This document shows, piece after piece, positions 34,914 through 45,999 of a stretch of 64,000 bases of DNA. A model generated the notes under the pieces. It made no database searches, was not told the origin of the DNA, and saw only the letters and a list, made by a program, of their open reading frames with translations. Position 1 is the first letter of the stretch. Each line of letters begins with the position of its first letter. The stretch comes from Astragalus membranaceus. Taxonomy: Eukaryota > Streptophyta > Magnoliopsida > Fabales > Fabaceae. The stretch is from contig CM076846.1 in assembly GCA_039519185.1 (NCBI GenBank), positions 223,436,659 to 223,500,658 on the forward strand, in the 5' to 3' direction. The translations under genes were made by a program, and so were the position numbers.

Positions 34914-35980
34914 TAGAGCTGTCAATTTGGCCCATGTGGGCCAGCCCAGCCCCAGCCCCACATGGCCCATGGGCCAAAAGGCCCATGGACCCCAAAGCCC
35001 ACATTTCAAAAGCCCACTGAGGCCCCAAGCCCTAGTGGGCCGGGGCCAGCCCAAGGCCCTTAATTTTATCAGAATGATCTTTCTTTGCTTTGTTATTTCC
35101 ACTTGATGCCACTAAAACTGAAGCATCACAACCCTGTAACAATAATTACTATAATAACTAATCAACAACAAAATTATAATATTATTGGACTATAAAGAAA
35201 TAGTATTAGAATAAATGATTACCTGAACAAAACAATCGTGAAAGAAGAGACAAAGTGTGGTAGGAACAGTAACAAAAGTTTGTTGAAATTTCTTTTGAAC
35301 AACACTTCTAACAATGGTTTGAACATTGGGGCATGTACTAGCATAGAAGTTTGGACTAAGCTGTGCAGAACTGGGATAAAGACAGAGCATTAATGTTAAT
35401 GAGAGTGAGGACACAAGTATGAGATTAAGAACACCCATTTTGCTACAGAGGGAGAAAAGAAAATGAAGAGATTGTTGCTGTTGTAATGATGTGGGAAAAT
35501 ATGAGGGGGTATATAATGAGCGACAAAGTTGTGGGTGGTCACTACTCACGAGCTAGCCAGCCACTTGTCTTAAGAAATTTTTCAAACATACAGTATATAT
35601 CTTTAATAGAAGCAAAGTTTAATTATTATTCTTTGAATAATAATAGTAGTAAAATTGGTTGACTTCGATAGGGACACGGTGGTGGTGGTGGTGGTGAGAG
35701 GGAGAAAGAGGTGGTGGTGATAGTGAGGGTAAAGAGGGACGGAGGGAGGGAGAAGAGGAAGGGGGTGAAAGAATGAAAGTGGAGGTGTAAATAGCGGGAA
35801 AAGAATGAGAAAAAAATTTGGGGGTCAGCCCACAAAGCCCTGGCCCTAACCCACAAAAAAATTTAAAAGTGTGGGCTGGGGCTAAAAAAAGCCCCATTAA
35901 TAGGGGGCTTCAATTTTATGGGGCTTGATTGGGGGCCAATGGGGTTGGGCTTGGGGCTTGGGGCCAAATTGACACCTCTA
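34914..35980. mobile_element. hAT-C: gene-carrying hAT-like element in the PLD exon
   Basis: It is 1067 bases with a perfect 8-base target duplication CTCAGCAC (34906-34913 and 35981-35988). The termini are TAGAGCTGTCAATTTGGCCC on the left and the inverted counterpart AAATTGACACCTCTA on the right. The arms consist of GGCCCATG, GCCCCA and GGGGCTT words. The interior (about 35062-35560) is a captured peroxidase gene fragment. No transposase is encoded. A GGT/GGA-rich purine stretch lies at 35675-35770. Confidence 0.9.
35062..35560 (-). pseudogene. Captured class III peroxidase fragment (promoter, exon 1, intron 1, part of exon 2)
   Basis: Exon 1 runs from ATG at 35438 to 35223 (72 codons). It has a hydrophobic signal peptide (MGVLNLILVSSLSLTLMLCL), then AQLSPNFYASTCPNVQ and the distal haem motif LFFHDCFVQ. 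An intron follows (GT at 35222, CAG ending 35134), then exon 2 GCDASVLVASSGNN until about 35062, where transposon arm sequence starts. A TATA-like TTATATAC lies about 72 bases before the ATG, so some promoter was also captured. The residue before LFFHDC is Cys where plant peroxidases have the catalytic Arg (a CGT to TGT change would do this). The proximal His domain is absent, so it cannot be a working peroxidase. Confidence 0.85.
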
Positions 35981-37599
35981 CTCAGCACTCCCAGTATGCT
36001 CATACCATAGTGACATTCTGAATGCATGAATATCACCCTTACTAACTGCTCCATCTTGAGATTGGTAGCCTCCTATGGCAATCTCAGTGTCCCTTTGTCC
36101 ATCCATTGATCTTTGGTTCACATTTGCTGATCCTATTAATATATACCGGTCATCCACTGAAGGAAGAAGCAACAAAACAATATTTTAGTTAACAAAGAAT
36201 ATATATCAATGATTTCTACATTTAATAAAATAAGTTATTGCAATAACTTTACTCTAATGAATTACTCCAAATAAGCTTTTAGGTAAGGTTGTAATTAATA
36301 GCCAAAATTTACATGAAGGACAAAAGTAAGTTGTTAAACAAATACTTCATACCTATCATGAGTTTGGAGTGAACATAAACCATGAATCTCCTATTTTTTT
36401 GAGCATTCCAATATTGTGTTTCAGGGTGAGGAGAATGTGGAGGAAGATACTCTCCTTTTTCCTTCTTTTCACTATTTGCAAGGCAGAAGAAATTCAAGTA
36501 ATATCTTGGATGTCCTGGTTCACCACTTTCTATTATTGCTTCTCCTATTAACTTATACATCATTTTCATTGTTTCTCTAGTCCAATGCAGTATATCTTGA
36601 ACTGGCTCACTTTCTGGTATTCCTTCTGGCCACATTGGTATAACTATATACACAGCAAATCTCTTTCTTTCTCTAATCTTACTAACCACTTTGAGTGCAA
36701 TCTCAATTGGAATCAAATTTCTACAGCCACTATGCCTATCTTTCTGCCACAAATGACACCCTCCAATGAAGTACTGATTTTCGATATACACAAACCTATC
36801 AGCGCGCCTAATTGCTTCAACATAAGCTTCTTGGATGCTACTCTCTACAGTTAGCTTTCTAAACATTTGGCTAGCTGAGACATGATCAATAGACCTATAT
36901 ACTTGAACATTCCAATTCCTCTTTATATGAGACTTTGTTGAGCAAATAGGAGTGAGATTTTCTAAGATGTTAGCAGATACTAAAAGAGATGAGTCGCATT
37001 GTTTTGTCCATCTTTGCTCAAAATTAGTTAAAACATCCCAAGCAGCCTCACCAATAACACAAGCATGAACATCATGCCAAGGCTCTCTTGGCCCACCTTT
37101 GTTGAGGCTAGCTCCTTCAATATTTGTTTGGTAGAAGTCATGGTAATGTGATTCCTTAGAAAGTGTTTGAAACAATGAATGTTTCTCAGTATCATATCTT
37201 CCATCACACAAATCTATGCCACCTAAAAAGCTCATAATTTCTCTATCATTGACAGAGTTGAGAACTTTTGTGTCCACAGTTATGGTCTTCTGATGATGAG
37301 CAAATATTGTAGGGAACTTATGATGTAACCTTGGACACTTTCTGCATATAACTTTAGTGTGTTTAAAGTAAGCAAAAGCATCCTCATCATGAGTGTTCAT
37401 TACACCTGTGTTGTTAATTATAGGCAAAGATGTTTCATCATCCCAAATCATAATCCTCACAGCAACTCCTTCTTCTGCCTTTTTCTTCAATAGTTCACCT
37501 AACTTTATTTCTCTAGCATGTGGGATTTCTGTTTGAGGATCTCTAACCTTCACAAGGAGCATATAAACTTAAGTACTCAAAAATGTATATTAACATAAA

Positions 37600-37881
37600 A
37601 AAGTGAAGTACTGGAACTATTTATAAGCAAACAATAAAGTTTTAGGTTCGTTAAATAACTAATGTGTCTGGTCTATATTATAGATAAGATACATCAGCTA
37701 TTCAACGAAGCTAAAACTGTATTTTTTGCTTAAAAAAGTGAAGTACTGGAATTATTTATAAGCAAAAGATGCAGTTTTAGCTCGTTGAATAACTGATGTA
37801 TCTGGTCGACTAAATACATCAATTATCCAACAGAGCTAAAACTATATTTTTTTGCTTATAAATAAGTCCAGAGGGAGTATA
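37600..37881. mobile_element. Double Stowaway-like foldback MITE in PLD intron 2
   Basis: The block is arranged as four alternating arms, a-b-c-d. GTGAAGTACTGGAA (37605 and 37737) starts two direct arms, each followed by its inverted partner containing GAGCTAAAACT-like words. The right end GAGGGAGTA next to TA resembles Stowaway termini. It lies wholly between the exon 2 donor and exon 3 acceptor, so it should not affect the PLD protein. Confidence 0.55.
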
Positions 37882-38884
37882 AAATGAGATTATATCTTAA
37901 TAAGTACCAGGACTATTTTAGGATTAAAAGACCAGCCTGCAATGTAAATTAAATATTTTGCACCCTCAATAGCTTTATAAACATCTTCCCATAGATTTCT
38001 TGGAGCACCACATATTTCAAAAGGAGGTTGAAAATCAGGTGAATGATGAGCATCATGATAGAGCTTAACTTGACAATTAGACCTTTGTGGAAATGTAGCA
38101 TCTCTCAACCCTTGAAATTCTCCACTACTTAGTAGCTTTGCCCAACTTGGTTCCAAATCTGCTGGCTTGAACCACAATATAAACCTTAATTTTAGTTGTG
38201 GATTTGGTTTTCCATTTTCCATGAGAAGAGGGAAGAAACCATTGATCAAACTCTCTTCCTTCAACAACTGTGATTGGATGTGGAATTTCCCTAATATAGT
38301 GCATGATGTTTTCAATGTAATGGTGATAGTTGAATCAGCTAAATGAGCACATTGAATTTGAAATGTTTGGTTCCACACACGTTCACTTTCTTGGGTTGTT
38401 TTTGCTACCACTTTGTTGTCTATCTTGATAGTTACATAAGCAGGCTTTCCATTTGGACATAAACACTAAAAAAATGAGAAAATTGATACATATTTTAGTG
38501 TTTCACTACTATAAAAAGATGAAATAACGACTAAAATTCGAGGCAAAATATTAAATTAGTTTCCGATTTAGCGTCACTAGTACTTAGAGACATAACTAGA
38601 GACCGTTTTACCATTCTCCGTCTCTAAATTTCCGCTATTTCATCAAGAAATTCATAACAAAAGCATTGAAGTTAGCTATGAGAAGGTGAACTCACATTGA
38701 AAGGAAATGAAGGTAAGTAAGGAGTTGCATTGAAGATGGTAGCTTCAATTGTTCCATGGATGAGCTGAGGTTTTTTCTCCATTGCCATATATATCCTTCA
38801 AATATTTCACACGGAGAAAATGAGAGACAGAAAATTATCAATTGTGTTTAAGTTACCACCATTATTACCTTTGATTGTATTTCA

Positions 38885-38893
38885 TATATAAAG
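38885..38893 (-). promoter_or_regulatory. Possible PLD TATA box
   Basis: TTTATATATGA on the minus strand lies about 100 bases upstream of the PLD start codon. Position and sequence are suitable, but nothing else confirms it. Confidence 0.35.
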
Positions 38894-38894
38894 G

Positions 38895-39175
38895 TCGAGA
38901 AGCAAAGGGAAACTTGGAATGCAATTGAACTGTTGGGATTAAGTTTGAGAAAACTTGTGGGATTATGAACTTGCTTCTAGACTTATAGTCACACAGCCAA
39001 ACCTTCACGGCTATGCCATTCACAAGTTTTTGCTTGAAGCACAAGTTTGTTAACCTCAAATTATAATTTGTGTGTTCTGCTAAGTAACATATTGCGAATT
39101 TCAACGAGAGAAAAAGAATTCAAACACTATATATGGTCTAGAATATTCTCCACGGCATATACCATATACCAGTGG
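38895..39175. other. PLD upstream region
   Basis: Presumed PLD promoter-proximal sequence up to hAT-E. No further element recognised. Confidence 0.35.
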
Positions 39176-39750
39176 GAGGGGTGGCAATTTCTACCTGTAT
39201 GTGGGGATCCCCGGGGGGATTGCCCATTCGGGGCCCCGTGTGCGGGAAATTTTTCCCTGCGGGGACGGGGACAGAGGAGAAAATCCTCCCCAACTCAAAG
39301 CGGAGATGGGGACGGAGATCATACTCCCCGCCTGAATATATTATATAAATATTTTTATTATAGATATATATTATATTGTAAGTATTAATTTTTTAGTCTT
39401 TTTATATGTGTTTTTAATTTAAAATATTAAATTGTTTTAACTTTTATACTTTCTAAATATTAAAATATAAAACTAAGACTAATTTTTATATTAAAATGTT
39501 AAAGTTTTATTTTTTATTCTTACTTTTATATATTTTGTCAATTTTATTATATTTTAATTGATATTTTTTCTAACTTTTAATAAATTTCCGGGGTCCCCGC
39601 ATGAACCATAGGGATCGGTGGGTATGGGGATGAAGGAGGAAAACTCCCCGAAGCGGGCGGGGATCGGAGATGAAGACAGGGGACAACTTGAGAGGTGGGG
39701 ACGTATATAGAGTGAGGGAGTACTCCCCGGCCCGCCCATTGTCATCCCTA
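39176..39750. mobile_element. hAT-E: non-autonomous hAT-like element
   Basis: Left terminus GAGGGGTGGCAAT and right terminus CCATTGTCATCCCTA are inverted repeats. The flanks are ACCAGTGG and ACTGGTGG (six of eight matching). GC-rich arms (GGGGACGGGGACAG, CCCCGCC) surround an AT-rich core of about 250 bases. Confidence 0.7.
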
Positions 39751-40431
39751 ACTGGTGGTGCATGTTATGAATTTCAACTAGATAGTCATTAGTTACTATT
39801 TGGCAAAATATCTCCCGAGGTCCTTTAACTTATTTTCAGGTAACGAATAAGTCCATTAACTTTTTTTTTTGTAACGATTAGGTCCCTTAAGTTTTAAAAA
39901 AGTTGTGTTGTTGCCCTTTTTAACAATTTTTGTTTAATTCTTTTACAAAAACGTCTATCGGGTTTTTAGAATGCTTATGTGGCTTTTTTTATGCTTACGT
40001 GGCAATTTTAATTGTTGACTCATTATTTTATAATTATTTTTATGTTCCTATTATTAAAAGATTTTTGAAGTTAATTTTGGTCTCAAATATAAGAAATTAT
40101 TCTAGTTTTTAGTGTATATTTATTGCTTAAATACCAATTTCACCCACATTGAATACTTTTTCTTTTCAGTTTTCAAGGCGAGTGGGAGTAGTACACATAA
40201 ATGGAGAATTATTTCACATGTGGAGTTGAGTGGAGGGCATTTTGGAGACTTAACTTAAAAAAACAAGAATTAAATGAGCTCTTTGGTTGTGATGATTTTT
40301 GTATTTTTTTCTTATAATAGGGACCGGAGAGGGAGTATGCTATTAGTAAATATCCAATTTGATCCTGAGATTGCAGAGTTGTATCAATTTAGTCGCTACA
40401 TTAACAGTATTTTAGAATAGTCCTTGTAATT
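39751..40431. other. Intergenic, no gene seen
   Basis: AT-rich sequence between two hAT-like elements. The phrase TCCTTTAACTT...TTAGGTCCCTTAAG near 39830-39890 resembles common low-copy MITE arms, but I found no matching partner. Confidence 0.3.
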
Positions 40432-41085
40432 TAGGGGTGTTCGCGGTTTGGTTTGGTTCGGTTTTGAGACAAAAAGTGAACTGAACCGCAAGGTAAAACT
40501 ACACGCGGTTTGGTTTGGTTGGCTTCCTGAAAAAAACCAAACCAAACCAATGCGGTTTGGATTGGTTGGGTTTTTCCTAGACAAAACATAATTTAAAACG
40601 GAGTTAAAATTAACTAAAATAAAAAACGGCTAACATAAATATTTAAGAAAAAATCTGCTCAAATATATGTAGTATATAAATTACTCTCTTTTAATTCTTT
40701 TAAAATAGCTACGGCCATGTTTAAAAGAATTTGAATTAAATGTTTTATTGTAATTTTTAAATATATCATAAAAATATGGATTGTTTGTAAGTGAGTCAAG
40801 AAATCAATTGGATTTGGGCTAGTAAGTGAGTGAGAGTTGGGTTTTAGTTGGATTTGGGCTAATAAGTTTGTAAGACAGGTTGTAAGTCAATAAGCCTTAG
40901 TGTTACTTGCGGTTTGGTTTGGTTTGGTTCGGTTGGTGGAACAAAAATCGCGAACCGAACCAAACCGCGCGGTTGATTGAAAAAAACCGAATAGATTTTG
41001 CGATTTGCGGTATTTTGCGGTTTTCGATTTGGGTTGGTTCGATTTGCGGTTTTTTATTGGGTTAGTTCGATTTTGAACACCCCTA
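40432..41085. mobile_element. hAT-B: non-autonomous hAT-like element
   Basis: Inverted termini TAGGGGTGTTCGCGG and TTTTGAACACCCCTA. The flanks are TTGTAATT and CTGTAATT (seven of eight). The arms are built from GGTTTGGTTTGGTT and AACCAAACCAA words that can pair across the element. Same terminus as hAT-A. Confidence 0.8.
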
Positions 41086-41126
41086 CTGTAATTACAAAAG
41101 TTAATGGAGTTTCTCTCTTGTTTAAT

Positions 41127-41405
41127 ACTCCTTCCATCCCAAAATATAAGACTCGTTTTTCACCTTTAATTGTTCCAAAATATAAGACCTTTTACAACTT
41201 TCTAAATACATTTGTTACTCTTTTTTCAAATATATTCTTATTAATTATACTAAATTGTGTAGGTATATGAAAAGTTAACATTGAATGTTTAGGGTAATTT
41301 AGTAATAGTCTGACAGAATTTTAACATATTAATTACACTACCAACTTTTCTTAATAACTATGAAAAGTGCAATGAGGTTTTATATTATGGGACAAATGGA
41401 GTCTT
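41127..41405. mobile_element. Stowaway-like MITE
   Basis: The left end TACTCCTTCCATCCCAAAAT and right end TTATGGGACAAATGGAGTC form worn terminal inverted repeats of the widespread CTCCCTCCGTCCC type. There is no coding content. Confidence 0.55.
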
Positions 41406-43109
41406 TTTAGGGACCATAATAACATTAAGTTGGTAATGTGTGAGAAGCAATTAAAACTCAGTGAATAATGTGATGATTATAATCCCTAAAATACTTACAA
41501 AAAGTTTATCTACAATAAACTAGCTGATTTATATTGTGCAACAATTTTTTTTTAATAATATTGTCGGAGACGTTTAGCAAGACCAAACTCCTAGCTTATA
41601 GCGGATAAGTTCATTGTAGGTGTTTGGCATTACAAGCTTATAGCATTTTTTCACTAACTTATAATTTTTTTTGAAATGATACTTGAAGTAACTCGTAGCG
41701 TGAACTTATAGCTTATAGCGTTTTATTTTTTTTTTGTGTAAAAAAAAGCGTTTCATTTTTTCTCCATCTTTACCTTTGTTATTTTAATTAATTTCCTCAT
41801 TTATCCTGAATTAACTGATTCCTCTCTCTCATTTTTAAGCATTAATTGTAAGTGTCTAATTATGTCATTTTATATTTATAAGTTAGTTCAACGGCTAATT
41901 TTACCAAACACTTTAAATTGAGTCCGCTAACTTATTGTGCATTGTAAGAGTGGGGGCATGTGTTATAGTTTGTTGGTCTCTATAATGTAATGCGACTGAC
42001 TGAGTTAGAAAAAATTTTGGAAACCTTTGTCGGATATTCATCGTGGCCTTGCTGGTCTGGACCCATCACTCTCTCTCTCTCTCGTTTAGTGAGTCGTTAG
42101 CTATTAATACTACCTTGCCTTGCCGTGTCTTTTGATTTGCCGTCCCTACCGATGATGGCTCTCCTTTTGCCTTTTTTGGTGCATAAAAGATCCAAGACCC
42201 TCCTACACTACATAATAGAAGTGGACAACAAAGGAAGTAACCATTGCATACGTTCCCTTTTTTTTTTATTACGGTAATGTTATTATTAATTTGTGTTACC
42301 TTAGTACTAAAATACTCTTTTTATATATAGTTGTTTTGAGATAATTGAAATCAAAATAAAAATGTCTTGAGACGGTTAATCCATATTTTAGGACTCTAGA
42401 AAACTCAATCAATATTTTCAAAAAAGAGAATATTTAGAAAAGTACCATTGTTTTGGAAAAAAATAAAAAGTAAAAAGTACTAAAGTTTTGGAAGAGCGCT
42501 TGAATGAGATGATTCAAGTATCTTCCTACTTAATCAAAGTCTATGGTTCAAATGCAACATTAGAAATGCAGTAGCGTTGAAACTCTTGAGGAATAACTTT
42601 GTCATCCATTATAGTTTTACCCAACTTAAAGGATTAGTTCCTACAATTGCGTGCGGAAGATACCGATTCACATCAAATATAATTTAAAGACGAGACTAAA
42701 TTTAAGGTTATAATATGAAAACTAATAGTATAAGAATATTCAAGATGTTATCACTTCATTGGAAACTACGTGCACTCCTCGATCATCGAGACATCTCTTT
42801 ATAATTTAATTAAATCACTCATTGTTTTTCTTTGACTTTTTCACTAAATCTCTTATTTTTTTATTCATCCCATTTCTTATATTTTCTTTGATAATCTTAT
42901 TCACCCCTTTTTTCTTTTTTGATGGAATATTCATTCCTTTTTCTGTCACAATGCTTTCTTTTTTCTCAAATTATAAATGAAAGAATGGAGATAGAATAAT
43001 GTTTATTGGTCACAAAAAGATAGAATAATGTTTAGTTTACCCACACACACAAAAAAATATATCATCACACCTTATAATAGAATGCAATAATTAATTAATA
43101 ATTAATTTA
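41406..43109. other. Intergenic with a possible MITE
   Basis: GTGTTTGGCATTAC near 41620 and ATTTTACCAAACAC near 41897 are partial inverted repeats around an AT-rich core, the usual look of a legume MITE. A CT-rich microsatellite (CTCTCTCTCTCTC) lies near 42070. No gene found. Confidence 0.35.
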
Positions 43110-43580
43110 GGCTTAAATATATCTTTGCCCCTCGCAAATATTACCGTAATCTATTTAGGCTCTTGTAAAAAAAATAAATTAAAATGGCCATTGCAAATAT
43201 TAAGCGTTTACATTTAAGCCACTCTGTTAACTTTCCATCCAAAAAAACTGACGTGACTAACGGAGATGACATAAACATGACATCATCAATGATTAACAGA
43301 GAAAGATTATCGTTTTTGAATCGTGTCAATCTTTCTCTGTTAATTATTTCCTTTTTTGAAACAGACCGAAGTGGAACATAATCGTTTCAATATTTCTGTG
43401 TTAATCATTGATGATGTCATTCTGACGTCATCTCCGTTAGCCACGTCAGTTTTTTTAAATGAAAAATTAATAGAGTGGCTTAACTAAAAACACTTAATAT
43501 TTGAAATGGTCATTTTAAATTTTTTTTAAACGACCTAAATAGATTATGGCCATTTACAGGGCTTAAGATATATTTAAGTC
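43110..43580. mobile_element. Long foldback element upstream of the PRA1 gene
   Basis: The left arm begins GGCTTAAATATATCTTTG and the right arm ends as the inverse of GACTTAAATATATCTTAAGC. The arms stay complementary over most of the 470 bases (for example GACATCATCAATGATTAACA near 43278 with its inverse near 43400). The flanks ATTAATTTA and ATTAATTTT suggest a 9-base target duplication as in Mutator-like elements, but the site is low complexity. Confidence 0.6.
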
Positions 43581-43726
43581 ATTAATTTTTAAAAAAAAAA
43601 AAGCTGTCCTATTAATCATTCAGCCGAACTTACCCCTCTCTCAAAATCGTCGTCTACTACCCATCACAGCACAGCACATCGGGGTAGGTCGTTCTCTCGC
43701 TCTCGTCGCAGTCGCACACAGCAACG

Positions 43727-44281
43727 ATGACAACGTACGGCACAATTCCAACCTCATCTTCACCACCAACAAATCTAGAGTTCTTATCACGCGCCAAAGA
43801 GAGGATCAGAACAGGTCTCGGAACTCGTCGTCCATGGAAGGTCATGTTCAATTTCCGATCATTCGGTCTTCCCCATGGTTTCGCAGACGCAATATCGCGC
43901 GTGAAAACCAACATCGGTTACTTCCAGATGAACTATGCTCTCGTGGTGCTTCTAGTCCTCTTCCTCAGTCTTCTATGGCATCCAATCTCACTCATCGTCT
44001 TCGTCGTTCTCATGGCTGCTTGGGTTTTCCTTTATTTCCTTCGTGACGAGCCTCTCGTCATCTTTGGACGCGTCATCAGCGATCGCCTTATACTCGTAGT
44101 TATGTCGATACTCACCATCGTGCTTCAACTTCTCGTCGGCGCCATCCTTAACATCATCATCGCACTTGTCGTCGGAGTGGTGTTGGTTTTGGTGCACGCC
44201 GCAATCAGGAACACACATGATCTCTTCCTTGATGAAGAAGAAGGCCTTTCCTTCTCTCCTCCTGGTGCTCCTGTTTCTTGA
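43727..44281 (+). CDS. PRA1 family protein, F-type
   Basis: A single-exon gene of 184 residues. The N-terminus MTTYGTIPTSS, then LEFLSRAKERIRTGL, TRRPWKVMFNFRSFGLPHGF and VKTNIGYFQMNYA are diagnostic of plant PRA1 (prenylated Rab acceptor) proteins, closest to the PRA1.F group. Two pairs of hydrophobic segments lie at about residues 70-105 and 120-160 around the motif FLRDEPLVIFG. The C-terminus is acidic (LFLDEEEG). These small membrane proteins act at ER, Golgi and endosomes in Rab-related vesicle traffic. The start is supported by its position and the conserved MT-YGTIP beginning. The upstream CT-rich 5' UTR (43675-43705) and lack of introns are usual for the family. Confidence 0.92.
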   Translation: MTTYGTIPTSSSPPTNLEFLSRAKERIRTGLGTRRPWKVMFNFRSFGLPHGFADAISRVKTNIGYFQMNYALVVLLVLFLSLLWHPISLIVFVVLMAAWVFLYFLRDEPLVIFGRVISDRLILVVMSILTIVLQLLVGAILNIIIALVVGVVLVLVHAAIRNTHDLFLDEEEGLSFSPPGAPVS

Positions 44282-45215
44282 TTCTTCTTTTTCGTGATTT
44301 TCTTGTTCTTTTTTTTCTTGTTTTTTCGTGAATTTAGTAAATGATTCTAGGTTTGGGGTTTGTGAAGAAGAAAGATGCAGATCCTTTGAATTGTGTATTG
44401 GTGACTATTATTGTTGTTGTTTGTTAGTTACATGAAAAAGAAAATGAAAACGATATTTTTTTCCACCTTTTTCTCTACATCTATGTATCTATCTATGTTC
44501 TTCTTTGATAAAAAAAAAATCTATCTATGTTCTTCTGGTTTCGATTGAAAGGGCGAAGTTAAACGATAAAGAATTGCCATACATAATAAAATGCAGTGTG
44601 AGTATTTTTCTTTCAATTCTAATTTCGTGTTTTGATACACAATTCTGTTAATTTATTTACTTAAAAGTAGTTACAGATGAGTATGATTTGTTCAGCCTAA
44701 AAATTGATTGTTTTGATTGGATAAGCTGGAGCCAATTAATTTATTCATAATAATAGTAAATTTAATGACATCTGATATAATTTTTTTTTGACCAAATATA
44801 ATTTTATTTTATTTTCTCATAAAACTTGGTAATACAGTGAATCGTAAGAAAAGCAATTTAAATAGCTATTAGATCTAAACGGACAGAACTAGAGTATTAA
44901 GGAATTCCTTAGTAATTATTACTAAATAGTATAATAGTCATTTTCTCATCAATGAAAAAATTTGAAAACCACACAAACACTAAATTGTGGTTAGTATGTA
45001 CTAACAATTGAATTGTTGTATACTTATTAGTAGCATAACTAACCACAAACACTAAATTGTAGTTAGTATATACTAATCATTGAAGTGTTGTATAATAGTT
45101 ACCAAAAAATTTAGTAATTATTACTAAAAAAATTCCTTAGTATCATAAATTTTTCCATCTATGCGTGGCTCCGTTGAAACTGGATCAAGAATAAGCGTTA
45201 TCCTCATTTATTTAT
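44282..45215. other. PRA1 3' flank with a small MITE-like element
   Basis: The region starts with the T-rich PRA1 3' UTR. At 44901-45139, GGAATTCCTTAGTAATTATT and its near-inverse ATTACTAAAAAAATTCC bracket two direct copies of a roughly 65-base unit containing CACAAACACTAAATTGT. It is probably a MITE. No gene. Confidence 0.4.
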
Positions 45216-45555
45216 GGCTTAAACATCATTTACCCCCTGCAAAAAAAAACTTTTAAAACAAACCCTACAAAATGTAATTGTATCCAGTTACCCCCTGCTG
45301 TTAGTTTTGGCTAACAACATTAAATCTAGACTGACTTAGCTGACATTTAAAATCTAGTTAACCCTCGGCAAATATTAGTGTTTCTAGTTACCCCTGAAAT
45401 ATTAAGTGTTTCTATTTATCCCCTGCAAATATTAACGCTGTTAGCCAAAACTAACAGCAGGGGGTAACTGGATATAATTTCTTTTTGCAGGATTTGTTTT
45501 AAAAGTTTTTTTTACAGGGGCAAATAGATAAACGTGATATTTGCTGGGATAAGCC
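45216..45555. mobile_element. Foldback Mutator-like MITE
   Basis: Left end GGCTTAAACATCATTTACCC and right end GATATTTGCTGGGATAAGCC are inverted repeats. Inner arms TGCTGTTAGTTTTGGCTAAC and GTTAGCCAAAACTAACAGCA are perfect inverses. The flanks TTTATTTAT at 45207-45215 and 45556-45564 match over nine bases, although the site is AT-rich. It has no coding content. Confidence 0.65.
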
Positions 45556-45999
45556 TTTATTTATTTATTTATGCCTTGTGTCGGTTCATTTTGATATTGG
45601 TCTTCATCTTCATGATAATGCAGAAGATGAAATAGTTACAAGTGGTTTGAACAAAGCTTTACGCTATTTCTTTTTAAATCTTTACTTTGCGTACGAGTTT
45701 ACGAGTGATACTTAGGACTCCGTTTGCGGACAAAAAATCATAGAACATTCATCTGATTACACGGGGTAAAGAAGCCCCAACCATCACCAGTAAGCAAATA
45801 TTCCAGTCCCATAGGAGCGTTGCGTAATATCTACATAGACAACTCCAAATGCTTGGTCTAAGCACCTCTGTTTTCTAGCGCATAGAAAGCTATGCATAAA
45901 AAAGATAGTTGAAATACAAATCTTCCCCGCACAAAAATCCCATAGTTTCTTAAGAAACATACACTGTGATTGGTGTGATGGACAAACGCAATGATCAAA

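Larger units (their letters stand above)
34654..38788 (-). pseudogene. PLDEPSILON: Phospholipase D epsilon (alpha4-type), last exon split by a transposon
   Basis: Exons on the minus strand: 38788-38696, 38465-37908, 37547-36353, 36156-35981, then 34905-34654 after hAT-C. Without hAT-C and one target copy the frame is continuous, giving 757 residues. The N-terminal C2 domain (about 1-150; HGTIEATIFNATPYLP) binds lipid and calcium in this family. Two catalytic HxKxxxxD motifs are intact: HQKTITVD in exon 3 and HSKLMIVD across exons 3 and 4. FLGGIDLCDGRYDT, IENQYFIGG and the C-terminal SKLLPPIITT support PLD epsilon/alpha4. PLDs hydrolyse membrane phospholipids to phosphatidic acid; in Arabidopsis PLD epsilon is linked to nitrogen signalling and growth. 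The insertion brings a stop codon at once, removing 83 residues. A truncated protein is possible but activity is doubtful. Confidence 0.9.

Noticed and set aside
34893..35102. 69-residue ORF spanning the hAT-C arm
   Set aside because: It is an out-of-context join of captured peroxidase exon 2 and transposon arm; only the peroxidase part has meaning.
35626..35897. Two overlapping minus-strand ORFs rich in Pro and Ser
   Set aside because: They arise from the GGT/GGA-rich simple repeat in the hAT-C arm and have no conserved content.
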